A DNA stretch of 64,000 nt from Butyricicoccus sp. OM04-18BH (GCF_003481705.1 NZ_QULN01000001.1:423985-487984), one strand, 5' to 3'. Shown: positions 25,288 through 34,606, counted from the first letter of the stretch. A program made the numbers and translations. The notes: a model not told the origin generated them from the letters alone.

Positions 25288-27015
25288 TTACTTGACGATT
25301 TCCTTTGCGGCAGCCGCCAGAACGTCTACCTTCGCCTCAGCCTCGGCCTTGTTCGCGCCCTTGGCCATGATATATACCTTGACCTTGGGCTCGGTGCCGG
25401 ACGGACGGATGATAAAGGTCGTGCCGCCCTCGAGCTCGTAGTACATGACGTTCTGACCCTTGAGCTCCATCTGCTCAACCCTGCCGTCTGCCATGCAGGT
25501 ACGGGTGCCCGGCATGTAGTCGCGGGTGAAGTCGACCTTGTCCGGGCCGACAGCGGTCAGCGGCTTGTCGCGCAGCTCCTGCATGAGCTCCTTCATGCGC
25601 TGGAGACCGGAAACGCCCGGCATGACGATGGAAATGGTCTGCTCGCAGTAGTAGCCGTACTTTTCGTACATCTCTTCCATGGCGTCGTACAGCGTCTTGC
25701 CCTGCGTGCGGTAATAAGCCGCCATCTCCGCGATCAGCATGGAGGCGGTGACTGCGTCCTTGTCGCGCGCGTAGTCGCCGCACAGGTAGCCGTAGGACTC
25801 CTCGAACGCGAAGATGTACTCGTGAGAACCGTCCTTCTCGAACTGCTTGATCTTCTCCGCGAGGAACTTGAAGCCGGTGAAGGTGTCGAAGCACGCAACG
25901 CCGTTCTTCTCCGCCGCCGCGCGCGCCATCTCGGTGGTGACGATACTCTTGAGCACCGCCGGATGCGCCGGCATGGTGTTCGTCAGCTTCTTCGCGGTGA
26001 TGATGTAATCGGTGAGCAGCACGCCGACCTGATTGCCCGACAGGGTGACATACTCGCCGGACTTGTCCTTGAGGACGATGCCGGTGCGGTCCGCATCCGG
26101 GTCGGTGCCGATGATGAGGTCAACGTCGTTCTTCTTTGCCAGATCAATGGCCAGATAGAAGCCTTCCTTGTACTCCGGGTTCGGGTTCTTGACGGTCGGG
26201 AAATCGCCGTCGATCTTCATCTGCTCGGGCTCACAGATAATGTGCTTGTAGCCGAGGCGGCGGAGAATTTCCGGAACCAGACGATAGCCTGCGCCGTGGA
26301 ACGGGGTGTAAACGAGCTTGAAGTCGTCTGCGACCTGCTTTACGCAGTCCGGGTTGACGGCAACCTTGATGACCTCGCCGAGGTACGCCTCGTCGGTGTC
26401 CTTGCCGAGCATACGGATCATGCCGCTCTTGACGGCCTCATCGAAATCCGTGGTCTTAACGCCGGTGAAGATGTCGGTCGCCGCCATTTCCTTTGCGACT
26501 ACGTCCGCCTCGGCCGGGGGCAGCTGTGCGCCGTCCTCCCAGTAGACCTTGTAACCGTTGTATTCCTTCGGGTTATGGGATGCGGTGATGTTGATGCCCG
26601 CGATGCAGCCGTAGTGACGGACTGCAAAGGACAGCTCCGGGGTCGGGCGCAGCTCGTCGAAGATCAGCGCCTTGATGCCGTTCGCGGCGAGGATGCACGC
26701 GGACTGCTTTGCGAACTCGGGCGAGAAGTGACGGGAGTCGTATGCGATCGCAACGCCGCGGTCCATCGCCGCCTGACCGTTCGATACGATCAGCTTCGCA
26801 AGGCCCTGCGCCGCCTGACCGACGGTAAAGCGGTTCATGCGGTTGAGGCCGACGCCCAGAACGCCGCGCAAGCCTGCCGTGCCGAACGACAGCGGCGCAT
26901 AAAAACGGCTCTCGATCTCTTCTTTATCGTCTGCAACCGACTGCAGCTCTGCGTGCTCCTCTGCGCTCAGCGCGCCGCTCTCCAGCCAGTGCTTGTATTC
27001 AGCCATGAAATCCAT
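25288..27015 (-). CDS. Phosphoglucomutase/phosphomannomutase
   Basis: A 575-aa alpha-D-phosphohexomutase interconverting hexose 1- and 6-phosphates. The catalytic serine loop ITASHNPKEYNGYK, the metal loop DPDADRTG, the sugar-specificity region FEESYGYLCG and the phosphate-binding RPSGTEPKVKVY are all present. Length fits the longer PgcA/PGM2-like bacterial enzymes. The start ATG 27015 follows GGAGAGGTGATAGAC; the frame to 27063 has no site. It may feed glycogen synthesis along with glgB at 49 kb. Confidence 0.95.
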   Translation of the reverse strand: MDFMAEYKHWLESGALSAEEHAELQSVADDKEEIESRFYAPLSFGTAGLRGVLGVGLNRMNRFTVGQAAQGLAKLIVSNGQAAMDRGVAIAYDSRHFSPEFAKQSACILAANGIKALIFDELRPTPELSFAVRHYGCIAGINITASHNPKEYNGYKVYWEDGAQLPPAEADVVAKEMAATDIFTGVKTTDFDEAVKSGMIRMLGKDTDEAYLGEVIKVAVNPDCVKQVADDFKLVYTPFHGAGYRLVPEILRRLGYKHIICEPEQMKIDGDFPTVKNPNPEYKEGFYLAIDLAKKNDVDLIIGTDPDADRTGIVLKDKSGEYVTLSGNQVGVLLTDYIITAKKLTNTMPAHPAVLKSIVTTEMARAAAEKNGVACFDTFTGFKFLAEKIKQFEKDGSHEYIFAFEESYGYLCGDYARDKDAVTASMLIAEMAAYYRTQGKTLYDAMEEMYEKYGYYCEQTISIVMPGVSGLQRMKELMQELRDKPLTAVGPDKVDFTRDYMPGTRTCMADGRVEQMELKGQNVMYYELEGGTTFIIRPSGTEPKVKVYIMAKGANKAEAEAKVDVLAAAAKEIVK

Positions 27016-27240
27016 GTCTATCACCTCTCCAGATATTTGCCCCGGCAGACGCGCTTTCGCCATCTGCCAAAGCCTCTATCTAAATTATACGATATCTGCC
27101 TGTCAATGCAAGGGGATTTTGCACGAATTATAAAAAACTCCCGCAGCGTCTCGTTGTTCTGCACAGTTTTTCGCCATTTCTTTTGTGCATTCATTCAGGG
27201 AAGGTCTGGAAGCGCCGTCGGACTCCGATCCGCATTTCTC

Positions 27241-27269
27241 TTGCGATATACGGCTGATTATGCTACGAT
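27241..27269 (+). promoter_or_regulatory. Possible promoter of the AraC-family gene
   Basis: TTGCGA (27241-27246) and TACGAT (27264-27269) are separated by 17 bp, 33 bp upstream of the TTG start. The rest of the 27064-27301 gap is AT-rich with no other clear feature. Confidence 0.45.
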
Positions 27270-27301
27270 GATACTATATTCAGGCGGAAAGGGCGAAAAA
27301 A

Positions 27302-28153
27302 TTGATACAGTGTTTTGTCAAAAAGGAATATGAGCCGCCGTTCGGGCTGACCCGGCCGCCGCGCCTGTTTTCCGTCAGCCGGACGGATGCAGAGGCGTCC
27401 GCGCATCCCCGCGTCATGCACGCGCATGACGATCTGGTGGAGATCGTGCTCGTGCGCGGCGGCGAGAGCCGTTATTTCGTCGGCGGCATGCCGTATGACG
27501 CGCGCCGGGGCGACCTGTTCATCTATAACAGCCGCGTGGTGCACGATGAGCCGTCCGGCCCCGACCGGCCGGTTGCCTCGTTCAGTCTGGCGCTCGGCGG
27601 TCTGAGCGTACCCGGACTGCGCGAAAACGCACTCATCCCGGACGATGCCTCGCCTGTCTGCCCGCTGACCGAGGCGCAGACCGTCCGGCTCGAGCGGCTG
27701 TATGATGTGCTGTACAGCGAGCTGACCGCAGGCAACGACGACGGCGCGCATCATCTGCTGATGGCGCTGCTGACGCTCGTGCAGCAGTTCCTCTCCGCCG
27801 CCGCGCAGGACGGCAGCCGCGGAGAAAACGTATTCGCGCAGCGCATCAAGGACTACATCGACCGGCATTTTGCCGAGGATTTCTCGCTTCAGAGCATGGC
27901 GGACGCGCTGCACGTCAGTCCGTACTACCTCGCGCATGTCTGCAAGGATGTGACCGGCTATTCGCCGCTTCAGTATGTCCTGCGGCGGCGCATCGGCGAG
28001 GCGCAGACGCTGCTCATCACGACCGAGCTGCCGGTGACGCGCATCGCCGCGCAGGTCGGATACGACAATCCGAGCCATTTCAACGCGCAGTTTTCCAAGG
28101 CGGTCGGCATGTCGCCGCGAACGTTCCGGAAGGAATATGTTTTTCATAAATAA
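27302..28153 (+). CDS. AraC-family transcriptional regulator
   Basis: A 283-aa regulator. The N-terminal part (about 20-110) is cupin-like (HAHDDLVEIVLVRGGESRYFV) and is the probable effector-binding domain; the C-terminal 100 residues hold two helix-turn-helix motifs (SLQSMADALHVSPYYLAHVCK and PVTRIAAQVGYDNPSHFNAQF) ending PRTFRKEY. The start is TTG 27302 with GAAAGGG upstream. It converges on the molybdoenzyme operon, separated by a terminator, so it is a candidate but not a proven regulator of that operon. Confidence 0.92.
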   Translation: MIQCFVKKEYEPPFGLTRPPRLFSVSRTDAEASAHPRVMHAHDDLVEIVLVRGGESRYFVGGMPYDARRGDLFIYNSRVVHDEPSGPDRPVASFSLALGGLSVPGLRENALIPDDASPVCPLTEAQTVRLERLYDVLYSELTAGNDDGAHHLLMALLTLVQQFLSAAAQDGSRGENVFAQRIKDYIDRHFAEDFSLQSMADALHVSPYYLAHVCKDVTGYSPLQYVLRRRIGEAQTLLITTELPVTRIAAQVGYDNPSHFNAQFSKAVGMSPRTFRKEYVFHK

Positions 28154-28185
28154 GCGGTCGCGAAACTTTGTTTTCCGATAAGCTG

Positions 28186-28211
28186 AGAGCGCTCCCGACA
28201 GGGAGCGCTCT
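28186..28211. terminator. Bidirectional terminator
   Basis: An 11-bp perfect stem (AGAGCGCTCCC 28186-28196 with 28201-28211) around GACA separates the AraC gene from the molybdoenzyme gene; it is followed on the plus strand by GCTTTT. Confidence 0.75.
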
Positions 28212-28218
28212 GCTTTTA

Positions 28219-30972
28219 TCATTTTTCCAACTCTTTGATCTGCTGCTCCATGGTCGGCACGTCGCATTTTCCGGTGCGGATCGCCTCGAGAACCACCTCC
28301 GGAGACGCCGGAACCTTATTGATGCGCACGCCGATGGCACGCGACACGGCGTTCAGGATCGCCGGCGTCACCGGCACGGTCGCTACCTCGGAAATGCCCT
28401 TCGCGCCGAACGGGCCCTGCGGTTCCGGGTCCTCGATCAGAATGATCTCGTAGTCTGGCGTATCCTCGGCGCGCGGCAGACCCAGCTGACGGTACAGCGT
28501 CTTGACCGGATACCCGTTTTCCGTCGGGTATCCCTCGGTCAGCGCATATCCCTGCCCCATCGAGCAGGATCCGTGCATCTGACCCTCGATGATATGCGGA
28601 TTGATGGCGCGGCCGACGTCATGCGCCGCGATGACCTTGAGCAGGCGCACCTCGCCGGTCTCCTTGTCCACCTCGACAATGGCGGCCTGCGTCGCATACG
28701 CATATGCCGGGAAGTTGCGGTACTTCGCGCCGCGCTTTTTCGCGCCCTCAAAATCACCGATGGCAAAGCATGGGTCGGAGGCATAGTAATACTCGGCGCG
28801 GCGTTCCTCGCCCGGCTGCCACGGACGGCTATCTAAATCCTGTCTGAGCTTGACGCACGCCTCGTACACCGCGCGGCCGCCGCACAGTGTCTGGCGCTCG
28901 GAGACCGACTCGCCGGTCGGGATGGTCAGCTCGGTGTCGCCGTTCGTGATGAAGATATTTCCTATATCCATGTCCAGCGTTTCCGCCGCGATCTGTGTCA
29001 TGGCAGTGCGGAAGCCCTGTCCCATATCTGTGCCGGATACGATCATGTGCAGGCGGCCGTCACCCTGCAAAATCAGCTTGCACGCGCCGTCATCGGTGAA
29101 GATGCCCTTGCCGACGCCGACGTTCTTAAATCCCGAGGCCATGCCCCAGCCGAGCACCTTACTGCCCTTCGGGTACTGTCCCTCATACGTCTTGAGCGCC
29201 TTTTTCAGACTTTTTTCGCACTGGTTGATGGTGTCCATCATGCCCATGCTGTATTTGAGCACTTCGCCGCCGACCGACGTCGCGCCCGGGTAGACAGCAT
29301 TGCGGCGGCGCAGCTCGAACGGGTCGATGCCCAGCTTTTCCGCCATCATGTCCATCGCGGTCTCGATCGAGATCGCCGCCTGATTGATGCCGTAGCCGCG
29401 GAACGCGCCGCCCTGTAAATTGTTGTTGCGGATGGCTGAGCCCTCGACACGGACGTTGGGAATAATATACGGGCCGCCGCTCATCAGCGCGCCGGTCATC
29501 AGCGTGCCGTAGCTCTCGCACTCATACGGGCCGCCGTCCGAGAACATTCGGCAGTCCAGATATTGAAACTTGCCGTCCGGCGTAAAGCCGATCTCGTAAT
29601 CCGTGTGATAGCCGTGCCGCTTGGTGGTGAGGAGCAGATCCTCCCGGCGCGTCAGCGTGATCTTGACCGGCTTTCCGCACGCGAGCGCGGCCACTGCCGC
29701 CGGCGCCTCGAGGAACGCATCGCACTTTTTGCCGAAGCCGCCGCCAAGCGGCGTCACGATGACGCGAATATCCTCCTCGGGCTTGTCCAGAATTTTCGCC
29801 AGCATACTGCGGATCTCGAACGGCGCCTGCGTGCAGGCATAGACGGTCGTTTTTCCGTCCTGCACCATGCCGATGGCGGAGACCGGCTCCATGCAGGCGT
29901 GCTCCTGCGGCTCGATCTCCTTGGAAACGTTTATCTTTACGATGTCCGGCCGCTGCTTTGCCTGCTCCACATCGCCGCTCTTGCGGCCGGTGTGCACGAT
30001 AAAGCTGTTTTTTCGATACCCGTCCGCCATCGTGTAGATGCCGGGCAGTTCCTCATAGTCGATCCTGACCAGCTTCGCGGCCGCTCTCGCGTGCTCCACA
30101 GTATCCGCTACGACAAGCGCCAGATGGTCGCCGAGGAAGTTCACCTCGTCCGTGCAGAACACCGGCTGCTCAGGCGTCCACGTGCCCATTTTGTTCATGC
30201 CGGGCACATCGGCGGCGGTGACGATGCGCACCACGCCCTCCGCCTGTTCGGCGGCAGTGCAGTCCATCGCGTTAATCCTTGCGTGCGGCACCGGTGCCCA
30301 GACGAACGCACCGTGCAGCAGAGTATCCGCGCCGATGTCCTCCTCGGTGTAGTCGTCGCAGAATTTGAGCCTGCCGCCGGTCTTGTCCATGCCGTCCACA
30401 TCCCAGACCGACTTGCCGACTGCGGAGCCGGTGATGGGCGGCACGATCTGGTTTTCACCGACCACGATGACCGTGCTTTCGTGTGTGCGGAAGCTGTCGA
30501 TATCCGGCGTTTCGCCGCGCAGGCGTGCTGCCGCCAGCTTGACCGCCTCGATGATCTTGACATAGCCGGTGCAGCGGCAGTAGTTGTTCTTCAGTCCTTC
30601 ATAGATCTCCCGCTCGTCCGGTGCTGCATCGTGCAGCAGCAGCGCCTTGGTCGCCATGACCATGCCCGGCGTGCAGAAGCCGCACTGCACCGCGCCGACA
30701 TCGAGGAACGAGCGCTGAATGGTTTGCAGCATGGTGTCATGCGGCGCATTTTCGATGGTCTCTACCGTTTTTCCGTCCACCCGACGCAGCAGCGTCACAC
30801 ACGAGCGCATCAGCTTGCCGTCCACAAGGACGCTGCACGCGCCGCAGTGACCCGTGCCGCAGGCCTCCTTCGTGCCCTTCATGCACCTGACGTTTCGGAG
30901 GAACTCGAGCAGCGTGCGGCTTTCGCCGTCCTGCACTTCGATCTGTATTCCGTTGAGCGTAAAGCGAATCAT
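28219..30972 (-). CDS. Molybdenum hydroxylase (xanthine dehydrogenase family), fused 2Fe-2S and Mo domains
   Basis: A 917-aa single-chain molybdoenzyme hydroxylating an aldehyde or N-heterocycle. The N-terminal 155 residues carry both [2Fe-2S] clusters (CGTGHCGACS with a later C, then QCGFCTPG and CRCTG). A short linker leads to the molybdopterin cytosine dinucleotide region (about 190-910) with GGGFGKKCD, QGGAFRGYGINQA and the C-terminal GAKGISE block holding the catalytic glutamate. There is no FAD domain, so electrons leave by another carrier. The layout resembles aldehyde oxidoreductase Mop and selenium-dependent xanthine dehydrogenase-like proteins; substrate is not evident. Last gene of a four-gene operon with an SSS symporter and a cysteine hydrolase. 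Confidence 0.92.
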   Translation of the reverse strand: MIRFTLNGIQIEVQDGESRTLLEFLRNVRCMKGTKEACGTGHCGACSVLVDGKLMRSCVTLLRRVDGKTVETIENAPHDTMLQTIQRSFLDVGAVQCGFCTPGMVMATKALLLHDAAPDEREIYEGLKNNYCRCTGYVKIIEAVKLAAARLRGETPDIDSFRTHESTVIVVGENQIVPPITGSAVGKSVWDVDGMDKTGGRLKFCDDYTEEDIGADTLLHGAFVWAPVPHARINAMDCTAAEQAEGVVRIVTAADVPGMNKMGTWTPEQPVFCTDEVNFLGDHLALVVADTVEHARAAAKLVRIDYEELPGIYTMADGYRKNSFIVHTGRKSGDVEQAKQRPDIVKINVSKEIEPQEHACMEPVSAIGMVQDGKTTVYACTQAPFEIRSMLAKILDKPEEDIRVIVTPLGGGFGKKCDAFLEAPAAVAALACGKPVKITLTRREDLLLTTKRHGYHTDYEIGFTPDGKFQYLDCRMFSDGGPYECESYGTLMTGALMSGGPYIIPNVRVEGSAIRNNNLQGGAFRGYGINQAAISIETAMDMMAEKLGIDPFELRRRNAVYPGATSVGGEVLKYSMGMMDTINQCEKSLKKALKTYEGQYPKGSKVLGWGMASGFKNVGVGKGIFTDDGACKLILQGDGRLHMIVSGTDMGQGFRTAMTQIAAETLDMDIGNIFITNGDTELTIPTGESVSERQTLCGGRAVYEACVKLRQDLDSRPWQPGEERRAEYYYASDPCFAIGDFEGAKKRGAKYRNFPAYAYATQAAIVEVDKETGEVRLLKVIAAHDVGRAINPHIIEGQMHGSCSMGQGYALTEGYPTENGYPVKTLYRQLGLPRAEDTPDYEIILIEDPEPQGPFGAKGISEVATVPVTPAILNAVSRAIGVRINKVPASPEVVLEAIRTGKCDVPTMEQQIKELEK

Positions 30973-30992
30973 TGGATCTCGCCCTCCTGTCG

Positions 30993-32537
30993 TTACTTGA
31001 TTTTTGCCTCGATACGCATGAACCGTCTGTGGCCGGAGTCGAGCGCCTCATAGAAGTCCTCGCTGTCCTTGGGGTCGTCCTTGGTCAGCTTGGAAACCAC
31101 ATACATCAGCACGAGCGCCACGGCCAGACCGATGGTGCCGTACCACACATAGCCGAGGTCCCACACGAAGAACGTCAGGCAGATGGTGATGGCGCCGGCC
31201 GAGATGGAAGCGATAGCCGCCTTGCGGGTCGCCCACTTGCAGTAGATGCCGAATACCAGCGCCGGGAACAGCGATTCGACCAGGGAATCCGCGAAGATCA
31301 TCAGATTATAAACATATTCCCAGTGCATGAGCGAAACGCCGACCGTCACTGCGCCGAACAGCAGAATGACCACGCGGACGACCGAGGTCTCGGACGCCTT
31401 GAATTTGCAGTGACCGATGCCGACCAGCAGATCCTTGTAGATGATGGACGACATGACCATCAGCAGCGCGTTCGCGGTGGACAGACCGACCGCCAGCACG
31501 CCGATGAGGAACACGATCATCAGAATCTGCGCCAGCACACCGTGCGAACCCGCGATGATGTTGCACATATACGGGATGACCAGTTCGGTCTCCGAGCTGG
31601 TAAGGTCAGGCATGGCTGCCAGTGCGACCAGACCGATGAGCATCGTGCCGCCCCAGACGATGATCTGGAGGAAGGGCGCGAGGAATGCCATCTGGCGCTG
31701 GTCCTTCAGGCCCGCGCTGTAATAGCCCGAGCGCACAAAGACCTGCGGCAGCAGCAGCGTGTAGCCGAACGCGCACGCGAGCGGATAGCTGACGCGCGAC
31801 GGATAGGTGCACACGCCGATCGGACCCGGATAGGAGAACCAATCCGGCGTCTGCACGCGGACGGTCTGGAACGCCTCGATGATGGAGCCGTTGAACACGA
31901 CCTTGAGCGTTACAAAGATGATGGCCCACAGCGCAAGGATGAAGAACCAGCCCTGTACGGCATCCGCCAGCGCGGTGGACTTTACGCCGCCGAGCATGAC
32001 GAACACGGTCATGATGATGCCGCAGATGAGCGTGAACGTCTGCGAGGACACCGTGCCGCCGGTCGCGACCTCAGCCGCGCGGCCGCCCGCCACCAGGACC
32101 GCCGAGATGAACGGCACGGCGCAGACGATGTAGACGAGGTCGATGATAACGGTCAGCGCCTTGGACTGATAGCGGCAGTAGAAGAAATCCGCCGGCGTGG
32201 TGAAGTGCTTCTGCTGGTTGACCAGCCATACCTTGGTCATCGTGAAGTAGCAGATGATCGGGAACATGGAGTAGATGCACATCTCCGAGAAAAAGTATCC
32301 CAGTCCGTAGCGGTAATACGCGCCCGGGCCTGCAAAGAACACCCAGACGCTCATGCACGAGGCGATATAGGTCATGACCATGACCGGCCATTTGAAGCGG
32401 CCGCCCTGTAAATCGACCCTGCCTGCATCGCGCTTTTCCTTCCATGTCGTATAACGTGCGATAGCGATCAAAAACAGAAAGTATGCCGCAAAAACGATCC
32501 ATACTGTTCTGCCCGAAAGTAAACCCTGTGTTGTCAT
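30993..32537 (-). CDS. Sodium:solute symporter (SSS family)
   Basis: A 514-aa polytopic transporter with about 13 hydrophobic helices. The segments AYFLFLIAIARYTTWKEKRD, FKWPVMVMTYIASCMSVWVFFAGPGAYYRYG and GLSTANALLMVMSSIIYKDLL fit the SSS fold and its Na+ site. Likely imports the compound metabolised by the downstream molybdoenzyme (20 bp away). ATG follows AAAGGATAACAGAGAA. It is preceded by a small two-helix protein, a common companion of SSS transporters. Confidence 0.92.
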   Translation of the reverse strand: MTTQGLLSGRTVWIVFAAYFLFLIAIARYTTWKEKRDAGRVDLQGGRFKWPVMVMTYIASCMSVWVFFAGPGAYYRYGLGYFFSEMCIYSMFPIICYFTMTKVWLVNQQKHFTTPADFFYCRYQSKALTVIIDLVYIVCAVPFISAVLVAGGRAAEVATGGTVSSQTFTLICGIIMTVFVMLGGVKSTALADAVQGWFFILALWAIIFVTLKVVFNGSIIEAFQTVRVQTPDWFSYPGPIGVCTYPSRVSYPLACAFGYTLLLPQVFVRSGYYSAGLKDQRQMAFLAPFLQIIVWGGTMLIGLVALAAMPDLTSSETELVIPYMCNIIAGSHGVLAQILMIVFLIGVLAVGLSTANALLMVMSSIIYKDLLVGIGHCKFKASETSVVRVVILLFGAVTVGVSLMHWEYVYNLMIFADSLVESLFPALVFGIYCKWATRKAAIASISAGAITICLTFFVWDLGYVWYGTIGLAVALVLMYVVSKLTKDDPKDSEDFYEALDSGHRRFMRIEAKIK

Positions 32538-32551
32538 TTCTCTGTTATCCT

Positions 32552-32815
32552 TTATCTGTTCCGTTCGGTTTCAGCCGCGGGATGCGTATCCTCCTGCGCC
32601 GTCTCTTCCTGTTCCTCGTCCTCGATGAGAGGATATTCCTTTTCGGTCAGCTTGCAGCCGATGTACACGGAGAGCACCGTGCCGATAAAGCTGATCAGGC
32701 CGTGCACGATGCAGGCCGTTTCATTGCCGTAGGCCGGAAATCCCGGGAAATTATAAAATACCCAGAAAAAGAACACCGCCGCCAGCCAGCATTTTTCCGT
32801 TCTTCCGATTTTCAT
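32552..32815 (-). CDS. Small two-helix membrane protein, symporter companion
   Basis: An 87-aa protein with two hydrophobic segments (CWLAAVFFFWVFYNFPGF and VHGLISFIGTVLSVYIGC) and a charged acidic C-terminal tail. It lies between the cysteine hydrolase and the SSS symporter with gaps of about 15 bp. By position it resembles the DUF3311/DUF997-type small subunits that precede SSS transporters, but I cannot assign a family from sequence. Confidence 0.75.
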   Translation of the reverse strand: MKIGRTEKCWLAAVFFFWVFYNFPGFPAYGNETACIVHGLISFIGTVLSVYIGCKLTEKEYPLIEDEEQEETAQEDTHPAAETERNR

Positions 32816-32831
32816 AGCTTATTTCACCTTT

Positions 32832-33509
32832 TCATTCCTTCTGCGAACGCCACTCGCTGAGCAGCGCATCCGAATCCACGACCAGTCCCAGATGCAGCGA
32901 GATCATGCGCAGCGCCGGCTCCTCCAGATGCTCGGAGCCGCGGGTCAGATCGCGCGGCACGACCACGCGGAAATCGCGGTTCGCGGCGTCGAACGCGGTA
33001 TTGATCACGCAGCAGTCGGTCATGCAGCCGGTCAGCACCACGCGGCGGATGCCCAGATTGCGCAGCAGCAGCTCGAGATCGGTGGGGTAGAACGCGCTCA
33101 GGCGCTTTTTGGTCGTCACCATGTAATCCTCATCGTGTACGTCGATGGACATTCTGTTCCAGCGCGTGCCCTCGAGGGCGTGCTCTGCGATGTTGGGGAT
33201 TTCGCCGACCGTCACCGGAAACACCATGCGCCACGCCGACGGGAACAGCTTTTCATCCGCGCCGTCCCTGCGAAGCGTCGAGCGCACATGGATGACCGGC
33301 AAGCCGAGTGCGCGCGCCTCGTCCATAAAATGATTCAGCGGCTCGATGATCTCGCGGCCGCGCGGAGATGGACACGGGCAGTCCGGGTCGGTTGACAGAT
33401 GGCCGTCGTGCATGTCAATGGTGATGACTGCCGTATCGTGCCGGTCGAGAAAAACCTCCCGCAACTCTTCCGGAACCTCCTTTTCGATGCTGTCGAAATA
33501 TGCTTTCAT
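32832..33509 (-). CDS. Isochorismatase-family cysteine hydrolase
   Basis: A 225-aa cysteine hydrolase. The triad is visible: aspartate in VITIDMHDGH, lysine in TTKKRLSAFYPTD and cysteine in LTGCMTDCCVINTA. The family hydrolyses amides such as nicotinamide, ureidoacrylate, N-carbamoylsarcosine or biuret; the substrate here is unknown. First gene of the operon with small membrane protein, SSS symporter and molybdoenzyme. ATG 33509 follows GGAAGGAGTATAAACTA; a TTG at 33533 would overlap that site. A promoter with an 18-bp palindrome lies upstream. Confidence 0.92.
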   Translation of the reverse strand: MKAYFDSIEKEVPEELREVFLDRHDTAVITIDMHDGHLSTDPDCPCPSPRGREIIEPLNHFMDEARALGLPVIHVRSTLRRDGADEKLFPSAWRMVFPVTVGEIPNIAEHALEGTRWNRMSIDVHDEDYMVTTKKRLSAFYPTDLELLLRNLGIRRVVLTGCMTDCCVINTAFDAANRDFRVVVPRDLTRGSEHLEEPALRMISLHLGLVVDSDALLSEWRSQKE

Positions 33510-33581
33510 TAGTTTATACTCCTTCCCTGTCAAGCACCGCCGCTCTTATGATGCGGTCCTGCCGATAGCCGTTTTACAGCT

Positions 33582-33612
33582 ATTATAACACACGTGTCAT
33601 GACACGTGCAAA
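33582..33612 (-). promoter_or_regulatory. Promoter with an 18-bp palindromic operator
   Basis: On the minus strand TTGCAC (33607-33612) and TATAAT (33582-33587) are 19 bp apart, and the spacer is almost filled by the perfect palindrome CACGTGTCATGACACGTG (33591-33608). It lies about 75 bp upstream of the cysteine-hydrolase start and is the likely control point of the molybdoenzyme operon. A long spacer with central dyad is typical of MerR-type control but also fits a repressor. Confidence 0.75.
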
Positions 33613-33630
33613 CTTTTTAGTCTTGCACGA

Positions 33631-33659
33631 AAAAAAATCCGAGGCACATGGCCTCGGAT
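33631..33659 (-). terminator. Terminator of the 33.7-34.4 kb SLH gene
   Basis: A 9-bp perfect stem (ATCCGAGGC 33637-33645 with 33651-33659) is followed on the minus strand by eight T residues. Confidence 0.88.
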
Positions 33660-33700
33660 GAAACTGTCGTAAAACGATCGTCTTTCCTCTGTATCTTCTG

Positions 33701-34399
33701 TTATTTCTTTGCGGCGGCGGCAATATTGCTCAGCGCCTTCGCGACCTGCGCCCGGTTTACATTGCCCGTCGGGTTGAATGCGTTCCTGTTGTCTCCCTGC
33801 ATAAGGTGGTTCTTGATGCAGAACGAAACCGACGAGATGGCCCAGTTCTGGATGCTGCGGCTGTCGCTGAACTCATAGACCGCCATGCCGTCGCCGGGGA
33901 CAATTGCGGCAAGGCCGTTCTCCGCGAACAGCTTCATCGTGCGCTGAAGGACGGCTGCGAACTCCTGCCGGGTGATAGCGGCGCCGGGGTTCAGCTTTTT
34001 GTCCGAGCCGGTCATGATGCCGTTTTCGTAGCAGAACGCCATCGCGTTGTAGTAATCCTGACCGATTTCAGCGTAATCCGCCATGCCGGAAATGCCGCTC
34101 TGGCTCGGCTCAGCGGCGAATTTTGTGCTCAGGCAGCGCGCGGCGCGGTAAATCGCGTCCGCGACCTCCTGACGGGAAACCGTGCGCGACGGCTCGAAAA
34201 CGGGTGCGCCGTTCTCCGGGTGTCCGACGTCCATCAGGTCATATTCCATCACATAGCGCACCGCCGGGGCGTACCAGTCCTGCGACGCCACATCGGCCGG
34301 GAGCATGATCACCGTATCATCCGAAGCGAACGCCGCCGTCGTCATGGACAGCGCGGTCGCGCCGGTCAGAAAAAATGAAAGAACCTTTTTGAAGGTCAT
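33701..34399 (-). CDS. Secreted SLH-like domain protein
   Basis: A 232-aa exported protein with a signal peptide (MTFKKVLSFFLTGATALSM, cleavage after AFA) and SLH-like repeats: WYAPAVRYVMEYDLMD, RTVSRQEVADAIYRAA, YYNAMAFCYENGIMTG, AITRQEFAAVLQRTM, WAISSVSFCIKNHLMQG and GNVNRAQVAKALSNIA. About three units fill the mature protein. Upstream, TATAAT (34457-34462 region, minus strand) and tandem GTTACA motifs (about 34499-34517) may direct its expression. A terminator follows 40 bp downstream. Confidence 0.82.
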   Translation of the reverse strand: MTFKKVLSFFLTGATALSMTTAAFASDDTVIMLPADVASQDWYAPAVRYVMEYDLMDVGHPENGAPVFEPSRTVSRQEVADAIYRAARCLSTKFAAEPSQSGISGMADYAEIGQDYYNAMAFCYENGIMTGSDKKLNPGAAITRQEFAAVLQRTMKLFAENGLAAIVPGDGMAVYEFSDSRSIQNWAISSVSFCIKNHLMQGDNRNAFNPTGNVNRAQVAKALSNIAAAAKK

Positions 34400-34539
34400 C
34401 GTGTGTAGCTCCTTTCGAGGGAAATTGGCGAAGATGTATTTTCTTCGGCTATATGATTATACCACAGGTTGTGCTTTTTGTGTATAGTATGGGTGCAACT
34501 GTAACGCAGGTGTAACACTTTGCTTCGGGGCGCAAAAAA

Positions 34540-34565
34540 GCCCTGCTCTCCGAAGAAAGCAGGAC
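34540..34565 (-). terminator. rpsF-ssb-rpsR operon terminator
   Basis: The stem formed by CCTGCT and AGCAGG (34540-34547 with 34558-34564) is followed on the minus strand by TTTTTT, 40 bp after rpsR. Confidence 0.8.
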
Positions 34566-34606
34566 TCTGCGTATCCTTAAATAAACAATTAAAAACGAAT
34601 GATCGC

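Noticed and set aside
28219..30972. Assignment as nicotinate dehydrogenase or xanthine dehydrogenase
   Set aside because: The cofactor motifs show the superfamily only; substrate-determining residues could not be judged without an alignment.
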